Shown here: piece by piece, positions 43,800-53,229 of the stretch
How positions within the stretch are numbered: the first letter of the stretch is position 1
How the letters are laid out: every line of letters starts with the position of its first letter
Assembly: GCF_964204645.1 (NCBI RefSeq)
Contig: NC_134034.1
Coordinates: 5,947,414-6,011,413 of the forward strand
DNA: 64,000 nt
Direction of reading: 5' to 3'
Source: Tubulanus polymorphus
Lineage: Eukaryota > Nemertea > Palaeonemertea > Tubulaniformes > Tubulanidae
Program-made: the position numbers and the translations under genes
Notes under the pieces: model-generated
Told to the model about the DNA's origin: nothing
Seen by the model: only the letters and a program-made list of their open reading frames with translations
Databases searched by the model: none

Positions 43800-44398
43800 A
43801 AAAAATTTCTCATGTATTTTGTATCATATTTACTAATACAAAAAATGCACTTACGTACAACTGTAAATAAGAATAAAATTATATTTTCAGCAGCAAAACT
43901 AATAATATTTCCAGCAGATTTTGAAATAAAAATAACGATTGTTGCTATAATTCCAGGTAAAGCTGCAGCAGATGTTTTAGATAATTCCCATAAATATTTT
44001 GCTAATTTTCTTAGTCCATCTTTAACTTTCTCTTGTATAGAATCATTGCTTGGAGGCTACTTGGGATTTAGGTATAGATTTTAATGAATTTTATATAGCT
44101 AAACCCATTGTTGTAAAAATCATTGTTATAGCTGTTGTAACTGAAAAAATAGTAAAGCCTTCTAATTTAAATCATGATTTTATGCTATCATTCAATGATA
44201 ATTTAGAATTTGGTTTTATAGATAAATCTTTAAAATACCTTTTAATTTCTTAATTTGATTTAGATCATATGATTTTACTAATATATCTCTTTCTTCTTTC
44301 TGTAATTCAATATCATATTTTGCATCACCAATTTCTTTTTCTAAATATGAAATTTTCCTTTAATATTCAGTTTCATCAATTACTTGAAGATCTTTATT
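43800..44398 (-). pseudogene. older Polinton coiled-coil/membrane virion protein, C-terminal part
   Basis: Counterpart of about 55480-56062. In the minus-strand frames one can read the SNLDDRIKS-like segment, the hydrophobic TILSILTAV-like helix and the LWELSK..AALPG motif, all decayed. Its N-terminal part is the fragment at 61516-61830. Confidence 0.7.
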
Positions 44399-44458
44399 AG
44401 TAATTGGAAGATGTGGGTTTCATACCAGAGGGCGAGAGGGCGAGACACCACTCATCAC
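44399..44458 (+). repeat. Polinton left TIR
   Basis: Starts AGTAATTGGAAGATGTGGG and ends CACCACTCATCAC. It contains a tandem GAGGGCGA/GAGGGCGA. Identical over 60 bases to the inverted right terminus. Beyond it the similarity resumes at the gene start after an insertion in the right end. Confidence 0.95.
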
Positions 44459-44464
44459 CACAAG

Positions 44465-44487
44465 TATTTTTTTTTTCCTAATAAATG
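44465..44487 (+). promoter_or_regulatory. T-run + TAAATG start of polB
   Basis: A long T-run, then CCTAATAAATG. The upstream half, CTCATCACCACAAGTA, recurs before the two genes at the right end and in the miniature Polinton. Confidence 0.6.
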
Positions 44488-47400
44488 GGAGAGAATGAAC
44501 ACCAGCCAGAAAACAATAATGTTAATAAAAATCAATATTATTGCCAATATTGTAAAAAATACATCGATACATCTCATAAACACGACATGAAAAAACTGCA
44601 AATCATATAAAAATGTAATAGATTTTGAAACTCCAGAAAATTCCAATGAAAGAAAAGAAAGATTAAAAAATATGAATGTGGATGAAATAAAATGTGAAGT
44701 TTGTAATGATTTTATAGTAAAAAGGAATTATAATAGACATCTCGAATCACAAAAACACCACCAAAATTTGAGTAATAATGTTTTAGGAAAAGATTATTTT
44801 GACGATAAACCTCAAAAAGTAAAAAAACCAAATTCAAAAACTAAATCCATTTCAAAAAAACCTTACATGGAAAATGTTAGAAAGTTGATTCACTAGAAAT
44901 AAAAGATACAATTGAAATCTTAGAAACATTACGTAGTAAAATTGGTCCTGCAGCTATTATATTTAGATTTTTTAAAGGAACAACAATAGAAGATTATAGT
45001 AAATTTAATGAAATAATAGAAAAAATACTAGATTTGATAACAGATGTTGAATATCCAAAAATTAGTATCTCTGGGAAAGTAAGTTTTATAAAGTCAGAAG
45101 AAAAAATGAATTATAATATTCAAACACACTCTGAAGAAATAATTTCAAAAACACAAATAAAAGAGAAGTTAGAAAAAATATTTAATGAATTTAAACGTCA
45201 TATTGAAGAAAGATATTTTGAGGGTTCTGGCTTAACATTGAATGAAATTATATATTTAGATTTAAATGTTTATAATACAAAAAGAAATAAAACATCAAAA
45301 AGTAATAAAATGTTTAAAAATGCTTCAAACTTTACAACAGAAAAGGATATTAAAGCATCATCTTATATTAAATTACCATTTACAACAAAAGCAGTAATAA
45401 ATGTTCAAAATGAAGATAATAAATGTTTTCTATGGTCAATTATTAGTTGCTTACACCCAACAGAAGATATGACACATAATTTTAGAATAACAAATTACCG
45501 GAAATATGAAACATTATATAAAATTGATCAATATCCAGTAACTATAAAAATGATTCCTAAAATAGAAAAAGTTAATAATTTAAAAATAAATGTATTTGAA
45601 TTAATGCAATTACCAAAGACAAAAGGTGAAAATAGTAAAGATTATACATTGGAAGCTATATATTTAACAGAATATTATGATGATGAAAATGCTATAGATT
45701 TGTTATATTACAAAAAAGATGAAAATGAACATTATATGTGGTTAAAACAAATAGATTTATTCTTTTGAACAGAAAGTGATCATCATCGTAAAATTTATCT
45801 ATGTAGAAAATGTTTATCTAAATTTATGACTGAGAATACATTATTAAAACATAAAGAATTATGTGATAATAAAGATTTTTGTAAATTAATAATGCCAACA
45901 GAAAAAGATTATAAATTGAAATTTACTAATCATAAATTTAAGAACATTGTTCCATTTGTAATTTATGGGGATTTTGAATCGTTGAATAAAGAATTAACTG
46001 ATCAAGATAGAAAAGAAATATATAACAAAAAGCAATTATTAAAATCAATGGATAAAGGAAATGAATTAAATGAAGACACAACACAAGACCCACCAATTAC
46101 AAATACAATTAAAAAAGTTCATCAAAGAGCTGCTGCTAATGGAATTTATATGAAATCAAATTATCCTGAATTATATGAAAGTCAATATATTTCTTTTAGA
46201 GGTGAAAATGTAGTTAATAATTTTTGTGATAAAATGATTGAATTAGAAAGTGATTTTGCAAAATTATTAAACAAAAATAAAAGAATAGTTATGACAAAAG
46301 AAGATGAAATTGATTTTAATTATGCAACTCATTGTTGTTATTGTGAAAAACGTTTTTATTCATTTGATAAAAAAGTTAGAGATCATGATCATTTAAATTC
46401 AATATATCGTGGAGCTGCTCATGAAGATTGCAATTTACAAGCTAAGAAAGTTAATTTCGTACCAATATTATTTCATAATTTATCAGGCTATGATACCCAT
46501 CTATTTATAAAACAATTATCAAGGAAATTGGGTACAATAATCAAGAAATAGAAGAATATAATGCTATGAATGGTGTAAATGTAAGAAAATATGATTTTAA
46601 ACTATTAGCTAAAACATCTGAAAATTATATTTCATTTCAATTTGGTTGCATTAGATTTTTAGATTCTTATAGATTTCTAGCAAGTTCATTAGATAATTTA
46701 TCAAAAAGTTTAGTTGATAATGATTTTGTTATAACTCGATATTATTATCCAAATGAACAAGATTTTAAATTATTGAGATATAAAGGTGCAATTCCTTATT
46801 CATTTTATAAAACACACAATGATTTTAATGTAACAGAATTATTAAAATATCAATTTTATGATCAATTAAAAGAGGAGTATGTGAAAGACGAAGTGTTTAA
46901 TAGAACATTAAATATTTTGAACCATTTTAAGATGAAAAATCATGGTGAATTAGTTGATTTATATTTAAAATCAGATGTTATGATATTGGCTGACATATTT
47001 GAAAAATTTAGAGAAGTTAATTTAAATCATTTTAATGTTGATCCTTGTTATTGCTACTCTAGTCCTGGTTTAACCTGGCAATGTGGTTTAAAATATACAA
47101 ATGTAGAATTAGATTTATTAAAAGAACCAGATATGGTTTTATTATTTGAAAAATCAATTAGAGGTGGAATTAGTTGTGTTATGGGAGATAGATATTTTAA
47201 AGCAAATGATGAATATAAATTATTATATATTGACGCCAATAATTTATATGGTTGGGCAATGATGCAACCTCAACCATACAAAAATTTGATATTAACAGAA
47301 GTTGAAAATGATGATAAAACTAATTGGGAAAGCGCAATTATGAGTTTAGAAGATGAAGCACCAATTGGTTATTTCTTTGTAGTTGATTTAGAATATCCTG

Positions 47401-49545
47401 AAAATATAAAGTTTAAAACAAGAAACTTACCTTATTCCCCAGAAAATTTAACTGTAGATGATAGTTATTTTAGTGAATACCAGAAGAAAATAAAACCGAA
47501 AGATCATGTTTTTACAGAAAAATTAATACTTACTCAAAATAATAAATACAATTATATTGTTCATTATAGAATGTTAAAATTTTATCTAAAACAAGGAATG
47601 AAATTAAAGAAAGTACATAGATATATTGAATTTAATCAATCGAAGTGGTTAGAAAAATATATAGATTTCAATATTCAACAGAGAACCATATCAAAAACAG
47701 ATTTTGAAAAAGATTTCTTCAAATTAATGAATAATAGTTTTTATGGAAAAACATGTGAAAATATTAGAAATATAAATGATATTGAATTAGTAAATAATTC
47801 TGAAAGATTAAGACATTTACAATCAAGCCCTAGACATTTAGGAAATAAAAGATTTGAAGATTATTTAACAGCAGTTAAATTAAAAAGAACTTCAATGAAA
47901 TTTAATAAACCAATATTTATAGGTTCAACTGTTTTAGAAATATCAAAATTATTAATGTATGATTTTTATTATAATTTTTTACAACCACTTTTTGGGGAAA
48001 AGCATATTGAAATATTATATTTTGATTCTGTAACAGCTGACACCCCAATATTATTAAAATGTAATGATAAAATATTGATAAGAAGAATTTCAGAAATAAT
48101 TCCAAAACAAAATGAATGTTATATTTCATATGGTGAAAAAGAATTAATACAAATAAATGGTTTAATGGATGTTTGGACAAGAAATGGATGGAAAAAATTA
48201 AAGAATATTATTAGGCATAAAACAAATAAGAAAATCTATAGAGTTAGAACTAAATTAGGGTTCGTTGATGTTACAGAAGATCATAGTTTAATTAAACGAA
48301 ATGGCGATGAAATAAAACCAACTGATATAAAAATTGGAGATGAATTATTACATAAAAGATTTTTCCAAAGAATGAATCATATGTCATTTGATGAAATTAT
48401 TGATAATATTTATAATATAGAACCCGAAACATTAGAAGAAAAAGAATATTTTATCAAAGGATTTTTCATGGGTGATGGTTCAGCAGGTGTGGATAATTAT
48501 GTTTGGGGTAATAAATACTGTTGGTATTTATGCAATCAAGATTTAAAATTATTAGAAAGAATTAAGAAATTCTGTGAAGAAGTTTATTCACATAAAACAT
48601 TTAGAATCATGGATCATATGAAATCATTAGCAGTTTATAGAATACTTGTAAATAATCCTAAAGATTTTGCTATAAAATATAATGATGAATTCTATATTCA
48701 TGCAATAGTGAAAGTAATACTTCAACTAAAGAAAAGATAGTTCCAGATTATGTATAAATGCAAAAAATAATTTAAGAAAATGGTTCTTCATTGGATTCTA
48801 TGCAGCAGATCGTGCTAAAAAATTTACAAAGGATAAAAGATAACCTTTGCTCAAAAAGGAAAAGTTGCTATATCAGGATTGAATATATTATGCAATTCAT
48901 TAGGTTTTAATATGGATATTGGATTGATTAAATCTAAACCAAATTGCTTTAATCTAAGCCACACAGAAAAAGATTTAACTGAAGAAGTTAAAGATTTATT
49001 TGAAATATATAACCCATTAGATTATGTTTATGATTTATCAACTGAAGATGGTACATTTAACAGTGGATTTCCATTAATTTGCTTCAATACTGACGGTTAC
49101 ATACTAAAAATCAAGACAAATGATATAACAAAAGACTTAAAAACATTAAAACATTATTTTGATTTAAGCAATTATCCCAAAGATCATGAACTATTTAGCA
49201 ATGATAATAAAAAGATTCCTGGTAAGTTTAAAGATGAATTAGGGGGTGATGAAATGATTGAATTTGTTGGGATAAGAAGTAAAATGTATAGTTACAGAAC
49301 AAAAGATCATGAAGCTAAAAAGTTAAAAGGAATAACAAAACATGTGGTTGATAAACATATAGAATTTCAAGATTATATAAAGTGTTTATATAACTCAATT
49401 GTAATGAAACACAAAATGAATTGTTTAAGATCAGAAGATCACGAGATGTACATTAATGAAGTTGAAAAAAACTAGTTTGAATCCATTTGATGATAAAAGG
49501 CATATTTTAGATGATGGTATAAAAATATTACCTTATGGTTATTAA
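44485..49545 (+). pseudogene. polB: protein-primed-type DNA polymerase B with N-terminal zinc fingers, split by an intein
   Basis: Start at the TAAATG 85 bases inside the terminus. The N-terminal region has C2H2-type fingers (CQYCKKYID; CEVCNDFIVKRNYNRHLESQKHH), then AVINVQNEDNKCFLW typical of Polinton polymerases. Exonuclease motifs: GDFESL (about 45970), HNLSGYDTHLF (about 46475) and YLKSDVMILAD. A zinc/HNH-like insert, VRDHDHL..YRGAAHEDCNL, sits between. Polymerase motif A is YIDANNLYGWAM (47227-47262), motif B is KLMNNSFYGKTCEN, and motif C is YFD|TDG, interrupted by the intein at 48027-49088. The end DDKRHILDDGI..LPYGY is Polinton-typical. It is broken by an in-frame TGA at 45766 and frameshifts near 44590, 44893, 46545 and 49473, plus those in the intein. 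The last stop overlaps the stop of the opposite VLTF3 gene by three bases. Confidence 0.9.
48027..49088 (+). other. intein with LAGLIDADG homing endonuclease inside polB motif C
   Basis: Begins with Ser in SVTADTPILL (splicing block A), has VTEDHSLI (block B with the conserved T..H), GFFMGDGSAG (first LAGLIDADG), WFFIGFYAADRAKKF (second, with Gly to Arg after the Asp), GKVAISGLNILCNSLGF, then VYDLSTEDG (block F) and LICFN before Thr of TDG (block G, with Phe replacing the usual penultimate His). Insertion is between Asp and Thr of YxDTD, the pol-c site also used by archaeal and giant-virus polymerases. Frameshifts near 48710, 48755 and 48840 inactivate it in this copy. Confidence 0.88.
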
Positions 49546-50348
49546 AACATAAAATCAATATCATCATACTCGAAATTACTATTGGCTTCTTCATTTTCAT
49601 TTAATTGTTTAGGTTCTTCTTCCATTTCATTTTTCTTATTTAAATAAAGTTCTATCTTGTTCCACATTTCATCTCGCTCTCTTTGTTTCTTTTTGTTTGT
49701 TAATTCATCAAATGGAATTATAATATCTATGTTTAAATAATTTACAATCTTATTTAAAAAGAATTCATAATTTATTGAATCTGTTATTCTATTTTCCAAA
49801 TGATACATTAATATTTGTTTGAATATTTTTTTTATATTTTTCATATCTTCTTCTGTTAATTTAGGTTTTTCATAATAATCGTTAAATAATAAATATAAAT
49901 ACATTTTCTTTTCTTTTGTGTTAAATGTTGACGGAATAATTGTTTTTATAATATCTTTTTTAGTTATTTCACCATTTTTATTTTCTATTATTTTCATTTT
50001 TTCAAGCCATTGCATATATTCTGGTGTATGATCTTCTATAGAAAATGTTTTAAAAATTTCATCTAGATAATTTAATTTTGGATCTATGAGAAAATTTCTA
50101 GTTTTTTCTTCACTCCATAAATTCTTTTGCCATCCACATTCATTACAAAATAACACAGTACCTTCTTGCCTTAAGGTCGCGTAACTACATTGTGGACATT
50201 TTCGTTTATAATTTATTGGTAATAGATCTTCATTAAGCTCTTGGTATTTTCTTACGTTTTCTTTACGTTTTATTGTTCTATTATGTAGATTTGAATTACT
50301 TGTAATAATCAATTTACAATATTTACAATAATATATTTTTCTTGTTAA
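49542..50348 (-). CDS. VLTF3-like late transcription factor
   Basis: Open minus-strand frame of about 269 codons with no ATG at its head. It begins right after a TAA at 50349 that separates it, in frame, from the zinc-finger ORF upstream, so both may have been one protein. A zinc ribbon, CPQCSYATLRQEG..LFCNECGW, is followed by the VLTF3 pattern: a LDEIFKTFSIEDHTPEYM segment, DIIKTIIPSTFN, YYEKPKLTEEDMKNIKKIFK, YEFFLNKIVNYLNID and a KQRERDEMWNKI block. In poxviruses and giant viruses VLTF3 activates late promoters. I base the call on this ordered pattern, not on a search. It faces polB tail to tail. It has a Glu-rich acidic C-terminus. Confidence 0.8.
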   Translation of the reverse strand, partial: LTRKIYYCKYCKLIITSNSNLHNRTIKRKENVRKYQELNEDLLPINYKRKCPQCSYATLRQEGTVLFCNECGWQKNLWSEEKTRNFLIDPKLNYLDEIFKTFSIEDHTPEYMQWLEKMKIIENKNGEITKKDIIKTIIPSTFNTKEKKMYLYLLFNDYYEKPKLTEEDMKNIKKIFKQILMYHLENRITDSINYEFFLNKIVNYLNIDIIIPFDELTNKKKQRERDEMWNKIELYLNKKNEMEEEPKQLNENEEANSNFEYDDIDFMF

Positions 50349-50856
50349 TTAATTATATTGTTTTTCTAACTTTTCAACTGTTTCTTTATTATCTGGTAAC
50401 GTTTTCTCATATTTTATTTTTTCTAATAGATTATTTTTTCTTTCATTGAATTCAGTTTCAAATTTATTAGAAATTTTATCTATATGTGCTTTACGAAATT
50501 GATGATTCTCCCAATCTTCTATATTTTCAGGGCTATATTTTATTCGACAAGGCTCACAGAAATGATCTTTTATATTATCCTTATCATAGAATAAGAAAGG
50601 TCTTTTCCAAATAATTTCAGGTTCAACTTCAACAGAATTACTATTACTTTCATCACTATCAACATTAGCCGTTGCGCCATTAATTTTACACTTCTCTGAA
50701 TGTTTTTTAACATGATTTCTTGATAATTAATTTATTACATTTTGGGCAGTTTATTTTAGGGGGTTTATAATTTTCATCATGTTTTTTCATATGTCGAGCC
50801 ATATTACTTTTTCTTAGAAGTTTACCACAAATTTCGCATGCTATCTTCTCATCCAT
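50349..50856 (-). pseudogene. C2H2 zinc-finger protein, probable N-terminal part of the VLTF3 gene
   Basis: Starts at TTAATAAATGG on the minus strand. First finger CEICGKLLRKSNMARHMKKH, second CPKCNKLI, then after a one-base frameshift near 50730 a second half with FCEPCRIKYSPENIEDWENH and a charged helix. It ends at a TAA in the frame that continues as the VLTF3 ORF. No promoter-like TAAATG stands before VLTF3 itself, so one transcription unit and perhaps one protein is the simplest reading. Confidence 0.65.
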
Positions 50857-50877
50857 TTATTAAGGAAAAATTTTATC
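50854..50877 (-). promoter_or_regulatory. divergent TAAATG promoter, zinc-finger/VLTF3 side
   Basis: On the minus strand, TTTTTCCTTAATAAATGG. With the penton-side start at 50924 it forms a 67-bp divergent intergenic region that also holds a GTGATGAGCGG element like that near the termini. Confidence 0.55.
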
Positions 50878-50902
50878 AAAATTAATTTTTAGTGATGAGC
50901 GG

Positions 50903-50926
50903 TAATTTTTTATGTTATAAATAATG
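50903..50926 (+). promoter_or_regulatory. T-run start of the penton-like gene
   Basis: TAATTTTTTATGTTATAAATAATG: a variant with TAAATA before the ATG. Confidence 0.5.
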
Positions 50927-51710
50927 GTAGAATTAAAAGAATACAGAATATTTGTTGATTCTAGAAAACTTACAAATTATAAATCACATAATTTATTAGT
51001 TCAATTAGATAGAGAATTTAAGAATTATGTAGATTTAAAATTAGTAAATATAAGTTTATGTAACTCATTTTACAATATATCGGATAAAACTGACGAACAT
51101 AGAACCTTTTTTATTTATGAAAGACGTAATAGAAAAATAGCTTATCAACTTATGATTACACCAGGATTATATAATTTAGAAACATTAGCGAAAGAAATAA
51201 ATAGAAAACTCGGATTATGTTAGGTAGTGATTCTAAATTTAATATTAAATTCATAAAAAGTGAGAGCTCTAATTTTATTAGAGTAAAGTTTGATGATGAA
51301 AGTGTTGATGATTCATTGATGATAAGAAAACATGCTTACATGGTAAAAAAACCTTTTTCTAAACTGTTAGGAATTCTTTCAGATACTTTTATTTACGGAA
51401 ACACATATGGTATATCAAATATAATACCTTTTACACATTTTTATATTTATTGAAATTTAATTGATCCTACAAAAACATTCGAAGCAACTAAAGAAACAAT
51501 TTGTAATTCTAGTATATTAAATATTTTACCATTAAAAAATGTTAAACAATTTGGAACGCAAATAAATTATAATTTAGCTGAATGTGATTTTAAACCTTGT
51601 ATTCCACATTTCAATAATTTCAAATTAGAAATAAGAAATCATAATGGTTATTTAATTGATTTGAATAACTTTCCTGTAATTTATGAATTAATTATAAGAT
51701 GTAGAGAGTA
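50924..51710 (+). pseudogene. putative penton (single jelly-roll minor capsid) protein
   Basis: About 262 codons when read across one frameshift (near 51212) and one in-frame TGA (51451). It is beta-rich with FVDSRKLTNYKSHNLLVQLD near the start, a segment style seen in Polinton/adintovirus penton-like proteins, FIYG and FTHFYIY mid-way, and an end NFKLEIRNHNGYLIDLNNFP that fits a terminal jelly-roll strand pair. It would form the pentameric vertices of the particle together with the major capsid protein. Assignment is by length, position and fold-like pattern, so moderate. Confidence 0.55.
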
Positions 51711-51730
51711 ATTTTTTCATTATATAAATG
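51709..51730 (+). promoter_or_regulatory. T-run + TATATAAATG start
   Basis: TAATTTTTTCATTATATAAATG. Lies on the stop codon of the preceding gene. Confidence 0.6.
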
Positions 51731-52087
51731 AATATAACTGTTGGACCGAGTATATGTTTTGGGTTTGATTTTAAACATGAGAAAGAAATGAAATTTAACA
51801 TTAATGATGTAATTACACAAATCAAAAATATTGTATTTTCTAATGAAACATCATTTGAGTATGAAACAACAATAGATAAAGAAACTTTAAATGTAGAAAA
51901 GATTACTAATTTAATTAGAGAATCTTTAAGATTTTATGAATTAGATGAAGATTTTATCATAGATGATATTAAAAACATATTAACCGAAATATATGATAAT
52001 CATAAAAGTAGTAATGAAATAAATGTTGAATTATTCATCACTAAGTTGACTAAATATTTTGAAGATAGTAATTTTTTTGATAAATAA
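51728..52087 (+). CDS. hypothetical Polinton protein, 119 aa
   Basis: Intact ORF between the penton-like gene and a small membrane gene, ending one base before the next ATG. Acidic, soluble, no membrane segment. The central part is helical (LNVEKITNLIRESLRFYELD). The arrangement NIT..GP.ICFGFDFKHEKEM at the start is not one I recognise. Probably a virion or assembly protein from position only. Confidence 0.6.
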   Translation: MNITVGPSICFGFDFKHEKEMKFNINDVITQIKNIVFSNETSFEYETTIDKETLNVEKITNLIRESLRFYELDEDFIIDDIKNILTEIYDNHKSSNEINVELFITKLTKYFEDSNFFDK

Positions 52088-52090
52088 ATG
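52069..52090 (+). promoter_or_regulatory. T-run + TAAATAAATG start
   Basis: AATTTTTTTGATAAATAAATG, embedded in the end of the upstream coding sequence. Confidence 0.6.
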
Positions 52091-52309
52091 AGTGATGATA
52101 AGTGGATAATAACTGGATTATATAATGGCTCATTATTATCAGTTGGAACTGTTGGTTATTCAATGGTATTAAAAAAAGTATTTAAAATGGGAAGTGTTAA
52201 TGTTGATAGATTTGATATAAATGATATCTTAAAATTAACATTAGCAGTTACTTTATCTAATTTAACTATTGATTATTTAGAAAAACAAAAATATATTCCT
52301 CCTATATAA
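52088..52309 (+). CDS. small membrane protein, 73 aa
   Basis: Starts immediately after the preceding stop. One or two hydrophobic segments (GSLLSVGTVGYSMVL and LKLTLAVTLSNLTI) with a charged middle. Small membrane proteins of this size are regular members of Polinton virion gene clusters and may be in the capsid interior or an inner membrane. No family name is known to me. Confidence 0.6.
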   Translation: MSDDKWIITGLYNGSLLSVGTVGYSMVLKKVFKMGSVNVDRFDINDILKLTLAVTLSNLTIDYLEKQKYIPPI

Positions 52310-52314
52310 ATGCG

Positions 52315-52336
52315 TAATTATTTTGCTAAATAAATG
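52315..52336 (+). promoter_or_regulatory. TAAATG start of the two-TM gene
   Basis: TAATTATTTTGCTAAATAAATG. A weaker T-run than its neighbours, preceded by a further TATATAAATG at 52303-52312 opening a 7-codon micro-ORF. Confidence 0.5.
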
Positions 52337-52756
52337 GCTTCTGCAATTATAACTATTATAGGATCGGCAATTGTTAACGCTTTAGCATTTACTGGTGGTG
52401 GATATTTATTTAAACATATTGATAAAAATAGTTCATTAGGAGAACAAAGAAGACATAATTTAGCGTTAGAAAAATTAAATAAAGCAGAGGAAGAATATAG
52501 AGAAAAGAGACAAAACTATATGGATTATATTAACAAAGAATTATATGATCAGAATATTTCACACAGAGATTTTCAATCAGTTGATGATGCAATGAGTTTA
52601 TATAACGCGGTAACCAATAAAGAAAAATTACATCTATACAAACCTAAATTATCAGATTATTATACCCCAAGTAAAGAACAACAGAAATATGAAATAATTT
52701 GGATTTTAGGTGGAACAGTTATTGTTATATTTGTAGCATATAAATTTACTAATTAG
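52334..52756 (+). CDS. conserved Polinton membrane protein with two terminal TM segments
   Basis: 140 codons. A hydrophobic N-terminal segment (IITIIGSAIVNALAFTGGGYLF), a charged helical middle with RRHNLALEKLNKAEEEYREK and the SDYYTPSKEQQ motif, and a C-terminal membrane helix (IWILGGTVIVIFVAYKF). This layout, including the RHNLALEKL and SDYY.PS words, is one I know from Polintons of cnidarians and other invertebrates, where it has no assigned function. Position supports a virion membrane or assembly role. Confidence 0.7.
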   Translation: MASAIITIIGSAIVNALAFTGGGYLFKHIDKNSSLGEQRRHNLALEKLNKAEEEYREKRQNYMDYINKELYDQNISHRDFQSVDDAMSLYNAVTNKEKLHLYKPKLSDYYTPSKEQQKYEIIWILGGTVIVIFVAYKFTN

Positions 52757-52778
52757 TAATTTTTTTTCTAAATAAATG
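52756..52778 (+). promoter_or_regulatory. T-run + TAAATAAATG start
   Basis: GTAATTTTTTTTCTAAATAAATG directly after the upstream stop. Confidence 0.6.
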
Positions 52779-53210
52779 GAAGATAAAGTTGATAATATTG
52801 ATATTATTCCTCATGATATGAATAAAACTAAATTAAAAATATATTTAGAAAAACAAATATTAGAATTTGAAAATGATTTAAAAGTTAAAAAGAAAAAATA
52901 TTTAAAAAGTAAAATTATATATTATTTGATTATTAGTGGTTCGGTTACAATAAGTTCTGTAATAACATTTCTAGCAATATTCAGTCCATTAACACCTTTA
53001 GCTATATCAATTGGTGTGTTAGGATTATCATCAAGTGTATTAACTGGTATAAGTTCAAAATTAAATATAAAAAGTAATAAAGAAAAAATTAAAACTAATA
53101 TAAAAGAAATTAATAAATTAAAGAATACACTAGATTATATAATAAGTTTAAATGGTCATATAACAGTTGAAGAACAAGATAAATTATTAAAAGAATTAAT
53201 AAATTATTAA
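52776..53210 (+). CDS. helical-hairpin membrane protein, 144 aa
   Basis: A basic amphipathic N-terminal helix, then two adjacent membrane segments (IIYYLIISGSVTISSVITFLA and LTPLAISIGVLGLSSSVL) and a lysine-rich C-terminal coiled region. Holin-like in layout only. Intact. Unknown function, within the virion block. Confidence 0.6.
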   Translation: MEDKVDNIDIIPHDMNKTKLKIYLEKQILEFENDLKVKKKKYLKSKIIYYLIISGSVTISSVITFLAIFSPLTPLAISIGVLGLSSSVLTGISSKLNIKSNKEKIKTNIKEINKLKNTLDYIISLNGHITVEEQDKLLKELINY

Positions 53211-53229
53211 TTTTTTAGTTATATAAATG
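53207..53229 (+). promoter_or_regulatory. T-run + TATATAAATG start
   Basis: TTAATTTTTTAGTTATATAAATG. Confidence 0.6.

Larger units (their letters stand above)
43560..44398 (-). mobile_element. older Polinton copy, left-hand piece
   Basis: Minus-strand DNA similar to 55480-56290 of the full Polinton: the end of the coiled-coil/membrane protein gene followed by the first part of the capsid gene. It is cut at 44398 by insertion of the full Polinton, whose TTTATT duplication is the last six bases (44393-44398). Confidence 0.85.

Noticed and set aside
47917-48180. minus-strand hydrophobic ORF
   Set aside because: Shadow of polB and the intein, made hydrophobic by AT-rich codons.
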